DNA of 64,000 nucleotides, taken from assembly GCF_006575665.1 (NCBI RefSeq), contig NZ_CP041253.1, positions 3,075,001 to 3,139,000 of the forward strand, written 5' to 3'. A program made the position numbers and the translations under genes. Positions 1 to 8,340 of the stretch are shown piece by piece (position 1 is the stretch's first letter; every line of letters begins with the position of its first letter). The notes below the pieces were generated by a model, which was not told the origin of the DNA, made no database searches, and saw only the letters and a program-made list of their open reading frames with translations. Source of the stretch: Echinicola soli. GTDB lineage: Bacteria > Bacteroidota > Bacteroidia > Cytophagales > Cyclobacteriaceae.

Positions 1-1
1 A

Positions 2-412
2 GGGGCCACCGGCTGTGGTAAAAGTTACCTGGCATCCGCACTGGGACACCAGGCCTGTATCCAAGGGTTCAAGGCCGCCTATTTTAATACCCAGAAACTG
101 ATGCTCAAAACCAAGATGGTAAGGCTGGAAGGCACCGCTATCAAGTTCTTTGACAAGTTGGCAAAAGCCGACCTGCTCATCATGGATGATTTTGGGCTCA
201 CACATCTGGAAAAACAGCATCAGATGGACTTTATGGAGCTCATTGAGGACCGGCACGGGAAGAAATCCACCATCATCGCAAGCCAGTTGCCCATATCCAG
301 CTGGTATGAGGTGATCGGTGAAGAAACGATAGCCGACGCCATTCTTGACAGATTGGTACACTCATCATACAGAATCGAACTTAAAGGTGATAGTCTAAGA
401 AAAAAAATGTAA
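2..412 (+). CDS. istB: IS21-family helper ATPase IstB (5' truncated by window edge)
   Basis: This is the AAA+ ATPase that assists the IS21 transposase IstA. The reading frame is open from base 2 and opens with the Walker A motif GATGCGKS. A Walker B-like LLIMDDFG follows around base 175-200, and the typical IstB C-terminal part (ASQLPISSWYEVIGEETIADAILDRLVHSSYRIEL) is seen before the stop. The start codon, and presumably istA, lie left of the window. The reading frame is intact in the visible part. Family assignment is firm; whether the element is still mobile cannot be judged from this piece. Confidence 0.9.
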   Translation, partial: GATGCGKSYLASALGHQACIQGFKAAYFNTQKLMLKTKMVRLEGTAIKFFDKLAKADLLIMDDFGLTHLEKQHQMDFMELIEDRHGKKSTIIASQLPISSWYEVIGEETIADAILDRLVHSSYRIELKGDSLRKKM

Positions 413-454
413 AATTGTCATACCATTGGATTCACATGACCAAACCAACTTTTA

Positions 455-493
455 GAGGGGTCAATATCCCCGGAGAGGGGTCAGTATCATCCA
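455..493. repeat. Probable right terminal repeats of the IS21-family element
   Basis: Two direct copies of GAGGGGTCARTAT lie 20 bp apart (455-467 and 475-487), shortly after istB. IS21-family ends usually carry short multiple repeats and finish with CA; the run ending ATCCA at 493 fits this. The exact end cannot be fixed without the left end. Confidence 0.5.
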
Positions 494-542
494 GAATATC
501 CAGGATACCCTTTTCTTTTATCCCAATCGGCCTCCTTTACAT

Positions 543-551
543 ATTTTTTTA
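543..551. repeat. Left copy of 9-bp target site duplication of the IS4 element
   Basis: ATTTTTTTA directly abuts the left inverted repeat and is repeated exactly at 1962-1970, just outside the right inverted repeat. Confidence 0.8.
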
Positions 552-1961
552 CATTGTTGTCCGGTAAACCCGGATATTAGTTAAATTCAATTTTCAACTT
601 CCTGATTATAAAGTGGTTATTTGGTTTTCGTCAGGGGCAAGCCCCCCTCATCTCAGGGAACAGTGTGTTTTGATTTTTCAAAATATCTTCTTGTATGATG
701 GCTCTCCAGCTTCCTTCCGGATCCTCCAGGAACCTATACAAGCTGATATAATTCATTAATTGCTGTCTGACCAGGGATACCAAGTTGGAGAAAGCCCATT
801 TCCTTTTGACCTGGCTTTTGATCAAGGTCAAAAGGAGATTGGCCAACATGGCCGACCATATCTGTATTTCTATGGCATTTTCATTGTCGCCCAAGAAGTA
901 CTTTAAAGGGAAGTTCTGCTTAAGCTGTTTGAATAATAGCTCTATCTGCCAGCGTCTTTTATAGATGAGTGCTATCTTCTCTGCTGCCATCTCAAAATTA
1001 TTGGTAATCAACTCAAACAGGCGTTCACTTTTGCTGTCCCAATAGGCTATTCTCCTGGAACGGTGCTCCTGTTGCTTGTTCTTGCCATATCGTAAGATGA
1101 TTTCTTCATCCTTGAGTACTCCGGAATCTGCCTGATCAGGAATATTAAACTCCTTTCGGGCCTGATAGACAGCATTGTCTTTTAACCTGGTCACATACCA
1201 TATCCCGCTTTCGGTCAGGACCTCATATTTTCCATAATCCACATATCCCTTATCAAAAGTGATGATAGAGCCCCCGGGCAGGTTGAAAACCTCATCCAGG
1301 AAGGTATGGTCATGTCGGACAGCCGCACTGTAACGGACAAGATAAGGAACATGGTCACTCGCCCTGATGATGGTGTGCGCCTTAATACCTCCTTTCTTTT
1401 TGCCCGTTTTCGGGTTCCTGCCTACTCCCTTGAGAATATCCTTGAACAGACTAATGGTGGTAGAATCCATAATATAGAGCCTCTTCATATCAGCATCCTT
1501 CAACCGGCTGTCCGTTAAACTGTCACCATGCCTTTGGTACACACTCATGTATATATCGGCGAACACATCGCTCACACGTCGTTTGTTGGCTTCTGATAAC
1601 GTACTCCGCCTTACCACATAGTTCAGACCCAAATGGGCCAATTTATGGGCATTGGCCAACAAACCGACAAGTGTCTCACGAATGGAATGATAGCCCTCAA
1701 ATGCTACAAACAGCATTACTATCAAGTGGTTATAAGTCGTGAACTTCTTCACATAACGCTCCGCATTATGCCTGCGGGCTATCTCTCTTACCTCCCCCTT
1801 GTCAATGAACTTTATTAACTGATTGAATATCGGCTGTCCGCTAAAATTACTACTTTTGCCCATGGCTTAACTTTTTTGTGTCGTAACTCAAAAGTAGCCA
1901 CAATGGGCTGGTTCAGCAATGGACTGGCCCTCTTTCATTTATTTTTTACCGGACACCAATG
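552..1961. mobile_element. Complete IS4-family insertion sequence (about 1410 bp)
   Basis: The element is bounded by inverted repeats: CATTGTTGTCCGGTAAA at 552-568, and the reverse complement of CATTGGTGTCCGGTAAA at 1945-1961 (one mismatch in 17). It is flanked by a perfect 9-bp direct repeat, ATTTTTTTA. IS4-family elements make duplications of about this size. One transposase gene fills most of the element. Intact ends, duplication and reading frame suggest a fairly recent and possibly active insertion. The target is an A/T-tract next to the IS21 remnant. Confidence 0.88.
631..1863 (-). CDS. IS4-family DDE transposase
   Basis: A 410-aa transposase that cuts and pastes its own element. The N-terminal ~75 residues match the DUF4372-type leader seen in Bacteroidota IS4 transposases (starts MGKSSNFSGQPIFNQLI). 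The RNase H-like core shows the first Asp in YIMDSTTISLF, the second in ITFDKGYVDYG, and the IS4 signature YxxRxxxExxxxxxK as YKRRWQIELLFKQLK. Full length for the family with no frameshift. The start lies 98 bp inside the right inverted repeat. Confidence 0.93.
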   Translation of the reverse strand: MGKSSNFSGQPIFNQLIKFIDKGEVREIARRHNAERYVKKFTTYNHLIVMLFVAFEGYHSIRETLVGLLANAHKLAHLGLNYVVRRSTLSEANKRRVSDVFADIYMSVYQRHGDSLTDSRLKDADMKRLYIMDSTTISLFKDILKGVGRNPKTGKKKGGIKAHTIIRASDHVPYLVRYSAAVRHDHTFLDEVFNLPGGSIITFDKGYVDYGKYEVLTESGIWYVTRLKDNAVYQARKEFNIPDQADSGVLKDEEIILRYGKNKQQEHRSRRIAYWDSKSERLFELITNNFEMAAEKIALIYKRRWQIELLFKQLKQNFPLKYFLGDNENAIEIQIWSAMLANLLLTLIKSQVKRKWAFSNLVSLVRQQLMNYISLYRFLEDPEGSWRAIIQEDILKNQNTLFPEMRGACP

Positions 1962-1970
1962 ATTTTTTTA
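1962..1970. repeat. Right copy of 9-bp target site duplication
   Basis: Exact repeat of 543-551 (ATTTTTTTA) directly outside the right inverted repeat of the IS4 element. Confidence 0.8.
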
Positions 1971-2303
1971 ATGATATTTCCCTTTTAGATCCATTTAGGG
2001 ATACCTTAGATAAACCTGAAACAATCCTGATTTTACTCTTTCCTTGCGAATGATGAAATGGATTCAGATAGTGTTCCTAACCTTCATAATGTTACGATTT
2101 GTAGTGTTTTGGGTAATTTTCACATTTGAATACCCATTTTGACGATCAAATCGAATCAAAAGGGTTCGAAATATATTCCTACAAATAACTTTTAAATAAT
2201 TGATTAAAAGTTAATTAACTCAATTATAGGAAAAATCAGGTTAGCAAAAAATGTCACCTAATTACTCTCATAAACCTTGATTAACATTGGTTTATTTTGC
2301 ATT
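1971..2303. other. Intergenic stretch without recognisable gene
   Basis: About 330 bp of AT-rich DNA between the IS4 element and the terminator of the tRNA-Pro unit. No coding frame with family resemblance and no strong hairpin was found. Confidence 0.6.
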
Positions 2304-2348
2304 GAAAAAAACAAAAAAGCCTGTAAACCATATGATTTACAGGCTTTT
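2304..2348 (-). terminator. Rho-independent terminator of the tRNA-Pro transcript
   Basis: Read on the minus strand, a 13-bp stem (2315-2327 with 2336-2348) is followed by an almost pure T-run. It lies 24 bp past the 3' end of the tRNA, so it closes the tRNA-Pro unit. Confidence 0.85.
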
Positions 2349-2371
2349 ACAATCGAAAGGCTTCGAAAGAG

Positions 2372-2445
2372 TCGGAGTGGCGGGATTCGAACCCACGACC
2401 CCTTGCACCCCATGCAAGTACGCTACCGGGCTGCGCTACACTCCG
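2372..2445 (-). tRNA. tRNA-Pro (anticodon GGG)
   Basis: The minus strand folds into a complete cloverleaf. The acceptor CGGAGUG pairs with CACUCCG, the D arm is GCGC-AGCCCGGUA-GCGU, the anticodon arm is CUUGC-AUGGGGU-GCAAG with GGG at 34-36, and the T arm is GUGGG-UUCGAAU-CCCGC. No CCA is encoded. It is the last, intact member of a tandem series: its first 27 nt and upstream flank are repeated 11 times to the right. A terminator follows directly. Confidence 0.95.
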
Positions 2446-3665
2446 ATTATCTTTGGCCAGTTTAGAGAGCAAGGCCACGCTCTATCTATATCAACGAACC
2501 CACTACCTCTCCCGACCCCGTCGGGATACGCTACCGGGCTGCGCTACACTCCGATTATCTTTGGCCAGTTTAGGGAGCAAGGCCACGCTCTATCTATATC
2601 AACGAACCCACTACCTCTCCCGACCCCGTCGGGATACGCTACCGAGCTGCGCTACACTCCGATTATCTTTGGCCAGTTTAGAGAGCAAGGCCACGCTCTA
2701 TCTATATCAACGAACCCCACAACCTCTCCCGACCCCAGTCGGGATACGCTACCGGGCTGCGCTACACTCCGATTATCTTTGGCCAGTTTAGAGAGCAAGG
2801 CCACGCTCTATCTATATCAACGAACCCCACAACCTCTCCCGACCCCAGTCGGGATACGCTACCGGGCTGCGCTACACTCCGATTATCTTTGGCCAGTTTA
2901 GAGAGCAAGGCCACGCTCTATCTATATCAACGAACCCCACAACCTCTCCCGACCCCAGTCGGGATACGCTACCGGGCTGCGCTACACTCCGATTATCTTT
3001 GGCCAGTTTAGAGAGCAAGGCCACGCTCTATCTATATCAACGAACCCCACAACCTCTCCCGACCCCAGTCGGGATACGCTACCGGGCTGCGCTACACTCC
3101 GATTATCTTTGGCCAGTTTAGAGAGCAAGGCCACGCTCTATCTATATCAACGAACCCCACAACCTCTCCCGACCCCAGTCGGGATACGCTACCGGGCTGC
3201 GCTACACTCCGATTATCTTTGGCCAGTTTAGAGAGCAAGGCCACGCTCTATCTATATCAACGAACCCACTACCTCTCCCGACCCCAGTCGGGATACGCTA
3301 CCGGGCTGCGCTACACTCCGATTATCTTTGGCCAGTTTAGAGAGCAAGGCCACGCTCTATCTATATCAACGAACCCCACAACCTCTCCCGACCCCGTCGG
3401 GATACGCTACCGGGCTGCGCTACACTCCGATTATCTTTGGCCAGTTTAGAGAGCAAGGCCATGCTCTATCTATATCAACGAACCCACTACCTCTCCCGAC
3501 CCCAGTCGGGATACGCTACCGGGCTGCGCTACACTCCGATTATCTTTGGCCAGTTTAGAGAGCAAGGCCACGCTCTATCTATATCAACGAACCCCACAAC
3601 CTCTCCCGACCCCGTCGGGATACGCTACCGGGCTGCGCTACACTCCGATTATCTTTGGCCAGTTT
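2419..3665 (-). repeat. Tandem array of 11 units carrying the 5' part of tRNA-Pro
   Basis: The unit is 108-110 bp. Copies of the 27-nt tRNA 5' segment begin (left edge) at 2419 (inside the intact tRNA), 2527, 2635, 2745, 2855, 2965, 3075, 3185, 3294, 3403, 3512 and 3621. Read on the minus strand, each unit has a constant ~54-nt leader ending CCAAAGATAAT, then tRNA nt 1-27. A perfect hairpin TCCCGAC-TGGG-GTCGGGA (loop TGGG or GGG) stands exactly where the anticodon arm should be, then a degenerate T-arm-like GGGGTTCGTTGA. Copies differ only by a few bases, so expansion is recent or the array is homogenised. Frames crossing the array (about 2277-3788, plus strand) arise from the repeat length and are not genes. 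Confidence 0.93.
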
Positions 3666-3767
3666 TTAAGAGGATATCCTCACTCTAAATGTTTCATTTG
3701 CCCGAATTCTTCCGGTCTGGAATATGTCAGGATTACCATAAAAGCCGTTTTAGCGATTATGGTGGTG

Positions 3768-3798
3768 CAAAGAAAACAGAATTTTTAACTATATCAAA
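3768..3798 (-). promoter_or_regulatory. Putative promoter for the tRNA-Pro repeat transcript
   Basis: On the minus strand, TTTG (3795-3798) is followed after exactly 19 nt by TTTCTTTG (3768-3775). This matches the bacteroidete -33/-7 pattern TTTG-N19-TAnnTTTG with one mismatch. It points leftward into the array and tRNA, giving a predicted primary transcript of about 1.45 kb ending at the terminator near 2304. It lies just past the stop of the aldo/keto reductase gene. Confidence 0.6.
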
Positions 3799-3816
3799 AA
3801 AATAGCAAAGGCTTTT

Positions 3817-4779
3817 CTAACTCCATTTGAGTTGTGATCGCTCGTGCCAGTAGTCTTCAGGTGCTACTGCCAGTTTGGAGAGGCTGTCCAGCTCGGCCTG
3901 GGTAAGCTGGAAAGTACTCGCTTTAAGGTTTGCTGTCAATTGTGGAATGGTGCTGGCTCCGCTTAGGACGTAGGCAGGGTTGATTTTGTCCATACAGAAG
4001 CGAAGCGCAATGGCATCGATGCCTACCTGGTATTTGTCTGCTAATCTTGAAAGGTAAGTGTAGGTTTTTTCGTAATAAGGATATGCATTGTTCGGAAATA
4101 TTCTGCCATTGGCCATTGCTTCTTTTATGAGGATTTTTACGCCGTTTGTTTTGGCGTTTTGTAGGGTGGAGAATGTGGTTTGTTCGAGGATGTTAAAAGT
4201 CACCTGAAAAGTGTCGAATAATGGTGTGTCGTCGACAGCGATATTCATGGCCTGTTCCAGTACTTCCTGCTGCTCTGTGCCGCTGGAACTGAGCCCGATC
4301 AATACCCCAGTGGATCGCTTGATCGCAGCTAATTTCTCTAAGACATCCTCATCCTCATTCTCCAAGACGCCAGATGCTAATGTTGCCGAATGGATATGGT
4401 AAATCCCGAGAGCAGGACACAATTTCTGGGAATAACCCCACTGTTCCTCCAGTTTTTGCAAGCTGTGTTCCTTGATTTCATGCTTGCCTTCATAGCCCAG
4501 TTGCCAGTCAGCAGTATAGGTATAGCCCCATTTAGACCCGAACATCACATCTGGGTGATTTCGGCTTTGGTGCCATTCCAATAGAAACGATTCTCCCTTT
4601 CCGTAGGATGCCGCGGTATCAAAATACCTTACGCCAGATTTGTAGGCTTCATCCAGGACTTTTAGGCTGTGGTCGAAAAATGCCTCTTCAGACTTTTCTC
4701 GTTGATCTGATGGGTTGATATTGATGTATTCAGGTCTGCCAAGAGCGGCCATTCCTAGTCCGATTTGGGTAGAAGTCAT
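3817..4779 (-). CDS. Aldo/keto reductase family protein
   Basis: A 320-aa TIM-barrel NADPH-dependent oxidoreductase acting on carbonyl or sugar substrates in the cytosol. The catalytic tetrad of the family is visible: Asp in RYFDTAASYG, Tyr in the same segment, Lys in FGSKWG and His in IYHIHSA. The C-terminal SGASTIPQLTANL fits the cofactor-binding end of D-threo-aldose dehydrogenase-like members. It is divergent from metE and separated from it by ~300 bp. The substrate cannot be told from sequence. Confidence 0.88.
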   Translation of the reverse strand: MTSTQIGLGMAALGRPEYININPSDQREKSEEAFFDHSLKVLDEAYKSGVRYFDTAASYGKGESFLLEWHQSRNHPDVMFGSKWGYTYTADWQLGYEGKHEIKEHSLQKLEEQWGYSQKLCPALGIYHIHSATLASGVLENEDEDVLEKLAAIKRSTGVLIGLSSSGTEQQEVLEQAMNIAVDDTPLFDTFQVTFNILEQTTFSTLQNAKTNGVKILIKEAMANGRIFPNNAYPYYEKTYTYLSRLADKYQVGIDAIALRFCMDKINPAYVLSGASTIPQLTANLKASTFQLTQAELDSLSKLAVAPEDYWHERSQLKWS

Positions 4780-5036
4780 TTAATAGAATTTAAACGGTGA
4801 AATTTCCAATTTACAAAAAATCATGTACCAAAACTAAGGTGAAATGGATTGTTGTAAATGAAGCAGTTTAGGGCGTTTGGAGTGGGCGATTTACAAAAAA
4901 ACAGTAAGATTACAGCGATATTTAGCACTCCAGGTAATCTAAGAGATGCTGAAACTTTCTTTTGTATCACCAATAAAGTAAATGGTGTTTCTTCAAGTCA
5001 TAAAATTATTTCTACACCAAATTCAATTCTTATCCC

Positions 5037-5044
5037 TATATTTG
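5037..5044 (+). promoter_or_regulatory. Putative -7 box of the metE promoter
   Basis: TATATTTG matches the bacteroidete -7 consensus TAnnTTTG and lies ~37 bp upstream of the riboswitch, the right distance for transcription to start just ahead of the aptamer. No clear -33 TTG was found at the usual spacing. Confidence 0.5.
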
Positions 5045-5080
5045 CAGCCAAAGTTCTTTTCATATTTACTTCAATAACCA

Positions 5081-5261
5081 ATATAGGTCTCCGACTACGG
5101 TCGGAGATAATAGGGAACCGTGTGAAAATCACGGGCTGTCGCGCAACTGTAAGTGACCAAAATAATTCTTGCCCTTGGTTGTCCACTGTTCTGATCGTTT
5201 TCAGGATGGGAAGGACGGCAAGAATGTCATGAGCCAGGAGACCTGCCTGTATTGACCTATT
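5081..5261 (+). promoter_or_regulatory. Cobalamin (AdoCbl-type) riboswitch upstream of metE
   Basis: The conserved B12-box core is present: GGGAACCGTGTGAAAATC, then a GCGCAACTGTAAG-type segment, then AAGGACGGCAAGAATGTCATGAGCCAGGAGACCTGCC near the 3' side (quoted in part). The outer helix pairs 5082-5088 (ATAGGTC) with 5254-5260 (GACCTAT), and GGTCTCC pairs with GGAGACC. It is placed ahead of the B12-independent methionine synthase, so B12 binding should switch metE off when the cobalamin-dependent route can work. About 208 bp of leader separate the aptamer from the start codon; the exact expression platform was not resolved. Confidence 0.93.
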
Positions 5262-5469
5262 CGCAACTTGTGGATAGGAGTGACAATGCTTTCGCGATTT
5301 GAAGCTGCTGTCAGGTACACACGCTTTTCCTTTCTTCTCCGGGATCATTGTGCCCAAGGGAAAAGTATGTCTATTTTTCAGTCTCTTCTTACCGTATCAT
5401 TCCATAAGCATTGTGAAGTGTGGCGAAGGGCTTTTGACGAATTATTTATCACGTTAAAAGTTTTAAACG

Positions 5470-7797
5470 ATGCTAACGCAAAATCTTGGCTACCCGCGAA
5501 TTGGTAGCAAAAGACAATTGAAAAAAGCCTGTGAGGCTTACTGGGCGGGGAAGATCCCGCTAAATGACCTTCAGGAAACTGCTGCGGAAATCCGGGAAAA
5601 CAACTGGAAACTACAACAGGAAGCCGGATTGGGCCTGATTCCTTCCAATGATTTCTCCTTTTATGATCAGGTATTGGACATGGCGTTCACGGTGGGAGCC
5701 ATTCCCGAGCGCTATCATGAGATACTGACGGAACTGAAAAAGCCGGAGCTTGACCTGTATTTTGCAATGGCCAGGGGCTATCAAAAGGATGGACTTGATA
5801 TCATTGCAATGGAAATGACCAAATGGTTTGATACCAATTATCACTACATTGTTCCTGAATTTACCAAAGGCCAACAGTTTAAGCTGTTTTCTACCAAGGT
5901 GCTGGACGAATTCAAAGAGGCCAAGCGCCTAGGCATCCTTACCAAACCAGTATTGATAGGGCCCGTTTCCTTTTTGCTTTTGGGCAAGGAAAAAGAAGAG
6001 GGCTTCCACCGCCTTGATCTGCTGAAGCAACTGTTGCCGGTGTATATCGATGTGTTGAAAAAACTGGAAGCCGTGCATGCTGATTGGGTGCAGATTGACG
6101 AGCCTTTTTTGGCAATGGACCTTGATGGTGCAGAGCAGTCAGCGATAAAGTGGGCTTATCAAGAAATAAAAAAAGCAGTTCCCGGGCTAAAAATACTCTT
6201 GACTACCTATTTTGGTGCACTTGATGATAACTTGGAGTTGGCTGCCGGACTGCCGGTTTGTGGTCTTCACGTGGACTTGGTGAGGAATCCTGATCAGTTG
6301 GAAGCGGTATTGGAGAAAGTACCTTCTAATATGAGCCTATCCCTTGGTGTGGTAGATGGGAGAAATATCTGGAAAAATGATTATCAGGCTTCTTTGGAGC
6401 TGATCAGGAAGGCTCGACACAAGAAGGAAGATGATCGCCTAATGATCAGCCCGAGCTGTTCATTGCTCCACAGCCCCTGTGACCTGGACGAAGAAACCAA
6501 GGAGGAATCGCTAAGTGCTGAACTTAAAAATTGGCTGGCTTTTGCCCGTCAAAAAGTAAATGAGATCGCTGTATTAAGAGCAATTGCCCTCGATGATGGC
6601 GTAGCTCGGCACAATGCATTGTTGGAGGAAAATAAGACAGCATTACGCAGCAAGGCAACGTCCATCCAGATACATAAACCCAATATCCAAAAAGCCGTGG
6701 CCAGACTTAGTCCTGAGCATGGCCGACGGAAAAGTGCTTTCCCAAGCCGCAAAGCACTACAGTGTGAACAACTTGATTTGCCACATTTTGCCACTACCAC
6801 CATTGGTTCTTTTCCCCAGACCAGGGAAGTGCGCCAATGGCGCTCTCAATTGAAAAAGGGGATATTGACTGAAAATCAATATAACGCCAATATCAAAGAG
6901 GCTACCGAAAAAGCAATCCGTTGGCAGGAAGAAGTGGGCTTGGACGTTTTGGTCCATGGAGAGTTTGAGCGCAACGATATGGTGGAGTATTTTGGTGAAA
7001 AACTAGAAGGCTTCGCATTTACCCAGAATGGATGGGTGCAGAGTTATGGTTCGCGGTGCGTAAAACCCCCAATCATCTATGGTGACGTGTCACGACCAGA
7101 GCCAATGACATTATTTTGGACAAAATTTGCCCAATCAATGACAGATAAGCCCGTAAAAGGGATGCTTACAGGGCCGGTTACCATTTTGCAATGGTCTTTT
7201 GTTCGAAATGACCAACCCAGAAAAGTTACCTGCCAGCAAATTGCCTTGGCAATTCGCGAAGAAGTGAAGGATTTGGAAAAAGCGGGGATTCACATCATCC
7301 AAATTGACGAGCCCGCTTTACGGGAAGGGCTTCCTCTTCGACATGCGGATTGGGACAGCTACCTGCAATGGGCTGTGGAATGTTTCCGGATTTCTGCATC
7401 GGCAGTGGAAGATTCTACACAAATCCATACCCATATGTGCTATTCTGAATTTAATGATATTATCGAACATATTGCTGCCATGGATGCGGATGTGATTACC
7501 ATCGAATGTTCTCGTTCACAGATGGAATTGCTGGATGCCTTTGCACAGTTTAACTATCCCAATGACATTGGACCAGGCGTGTATGATATCCATTCTCCAA
7601 GGGTGCCTTCCACAGCAGAGATGGTAACGTTGATAGAGAAGGCCACAGCGGTGGTGCCTTATCAGCAGTTATGGGTAAATCCAGACTGTGGCCTTAAGAC
7701 CAGAGGATGGGATGAAACCGAGGAAGCACTGAAGCGAATGGTGGATGCTGCCAAAAAACTGAGGGCAGAGATTGCTACAGATGTGACCATATCATAA
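5470..7797 (+). CDS. metE: 5-methyltetrahydropteroyltriglutamate-homocysteine methyltransferase (B12-independent methionine synthase)
   Basis: It transfers the methyl group of methyltetrahydrofolate to homocysteine, the last step of methionine synthesis. At 775 aa it is full length. The N-terminus MLTQNLGYPRIGSKR is typical of MetE and fixes the ATG start. The C-terminal barrel shows the zinc ligands His and Cys in THMCYSEFNDI (around residue 655), Glu in ITIECSRS and Cys in VNPDCGLKTR. The region ATTTIGSFPQT marks the start of the catalytic half. It is preceded by a cobalamin riboswitch and followed by a strong terminator, so it is a single-gene unit. No anomalies. Confidence 0.97.
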   Translation: MLTQNLGYPRIGSKRQLKKACEAYWAGKIPLNDLQETAAEIRENNWKLQQEAGLGLIPSNDFSFYDQVLDMAFTVGAIPERYHEILTELKKPELDLYFAMARGYQKDGLDIIAMEMTKWFDTNYHYIVPEFTKGQQFKLFSTKVLDEFKEAKRLGILTKPVLIGPVSFLLLGKEKEEGFHRLDLLKQLLPVYIDVLKKLEAVHADWVQIDEPFLAMDLDGAEQSAIKWAYQEIKKAVPGLKILLTTYFGALDDNLELAAGLPVCGLHVDLVRNPDQLEAVLEKVPSNMSLSLGVVDGRNIWKNDYQASLELIRKARHKKEDDRLMISPSCSLLHSPCDLDEETKEESLSAELKNWLAFARQKVNEIAVLRAIALDDGVARHNALLEENKTALRSKATSIQIHKPNIQKAVARLSPEHGRRKSAFPSRKALQCEQLDLPHFATTTIGSFPQTREVRQWRSQLKKGILTENQYNANIKEATEKAIRWQEEVGLDVLVHGEFERNDMVEYFGEKLEGFAFTQNGWVQSYGSRCVKPPIIYGDVSRPEPMTLFWTKFAQSMTDKPVKGMLTGPVTILQWSFVRNDQPRKVTCQQIALAIREEVKDLEKAGIHIIQIDEPALREGLPLRHADWDSYLQWAVECFRISASAVEDSTQIHTHMCYSEFNDIIEHIAAMDADVITIECSRSQMELLDAFAQFNYPNDIGPGVYDIHSPRVPSTAEMVTLIEKATAVVPYQQLWVNPDCGLKTRGWDETEEALKRMVDAAKKLRAEIATDVTIS

Positions 7798-7804
7798 ACA
7801 ATTC

Positions 7805-7840
7805 ATTAATCCGGACAGTTTTATCATTGTCCGGATTAAT
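7805..7840 (+). terminator. Terminator hairpin after metE
   Basis: A perfect 13-bp stem (ATTAATCCGGACA with TGTCCGGATTAAT) with a 10-nt loop, starting 8 bp after the metE stop and followed by a T-rich stretch. Confidence 0.8.
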
Positions 7841-7851
7841 TTGTCCTTCAT

Positions 7852-8340
7852 ATGAAACATTCCAAAAAGCAACCTTTACCGTTTAGGGCTCCCTTGAGAA
7901 GCTGGGATATTTATGCAAGTAGTTTTTTACTGGATAAAAGTCCGGAAAAGGAAGTCAACGATCATCGAGTATTGGCTTACTACAAGAGGAAATTTGGCTG
8001 GAAGTCATTCCCTGACCTTAAAGCACACGCCTATCAAGCCATTGTCTTGACTGAACTAAGCAAAAAGATTCTATGGGTAAATGCTGGTTTTAGGAAGATG
8101 ACAGGCTATGCAGCACATTATGCTATTGGTAAAGACCCTAAGTTTTTACAAGGGCCTTTAACCTCTGTATTGGCCAGAAAGCAAATTAGGGAAAAACTAA
8201 AGGAAGAAAAGCCCTTCAAGGCCAGGCTTCTAAACTACAAAAAGGACCAAACTACCTATATTTGTGCCATTCATGTGTTTCCTTTGCAAGACAATAAGGG
8301 AAATACAACACATCTATTGGCGCTTGAAAAAGAAGAATGA
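7852..8340 (+). CDS. LOV-like PAS domain protein lacking the photoactive cysteine
   Basis: A 162-aa single-domain protein. Residues ~55-160 follow the LOV/PAS pattern: the IVLTELSKKILWVNAGFRKMTGY segment (quoted in part), then GKDPKFLQGPLTS, then LLNYKKDQTTYICAIHVFPLQD and a final strand. In true LOV domains the matching motif is GRNCRFLQGP, whose Cys forms the flavin adduct. Here that Cys is Pro, so the normal photocycle should not occur. There is no kinase, GGDEF or HTH output domain. It overlaps the next gene by 4 bp (ATGA), so the two are likely translationally coupled. It could bind flavin as a redox sensor or have lost cofactor binding. Confidence 0.8.
   Translation: MKHSKKQPLPFRAPLRSWDIYASSFLLDKSPEKEVNDHRVLAYYKRKFGWKSFPDLKAHAYQAIVLTELSKKILWVNAGFRKMTGYAAHYAIGKDPKFLQGPLTSVLARKQIREKLKEEKPFKARLLNYKKDQTTYICAIHVFPLQDNKGNTTHLLALEKEE

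Noticed and set aside
2419..3665. CRISPR array
   Set aside because: The whole ~109-bp unit is conserved, so there are no variable spacers, and no cas genes are nearby.
2277..3788. Set of plus-strand reading frames with MASLESKATLYLYQRT-like repeats
   Set aside because: They arise from the 108-110 bp tRNA-derived repeat; length differences between copies shift the frame, and the sequence is antisense to tRNA.
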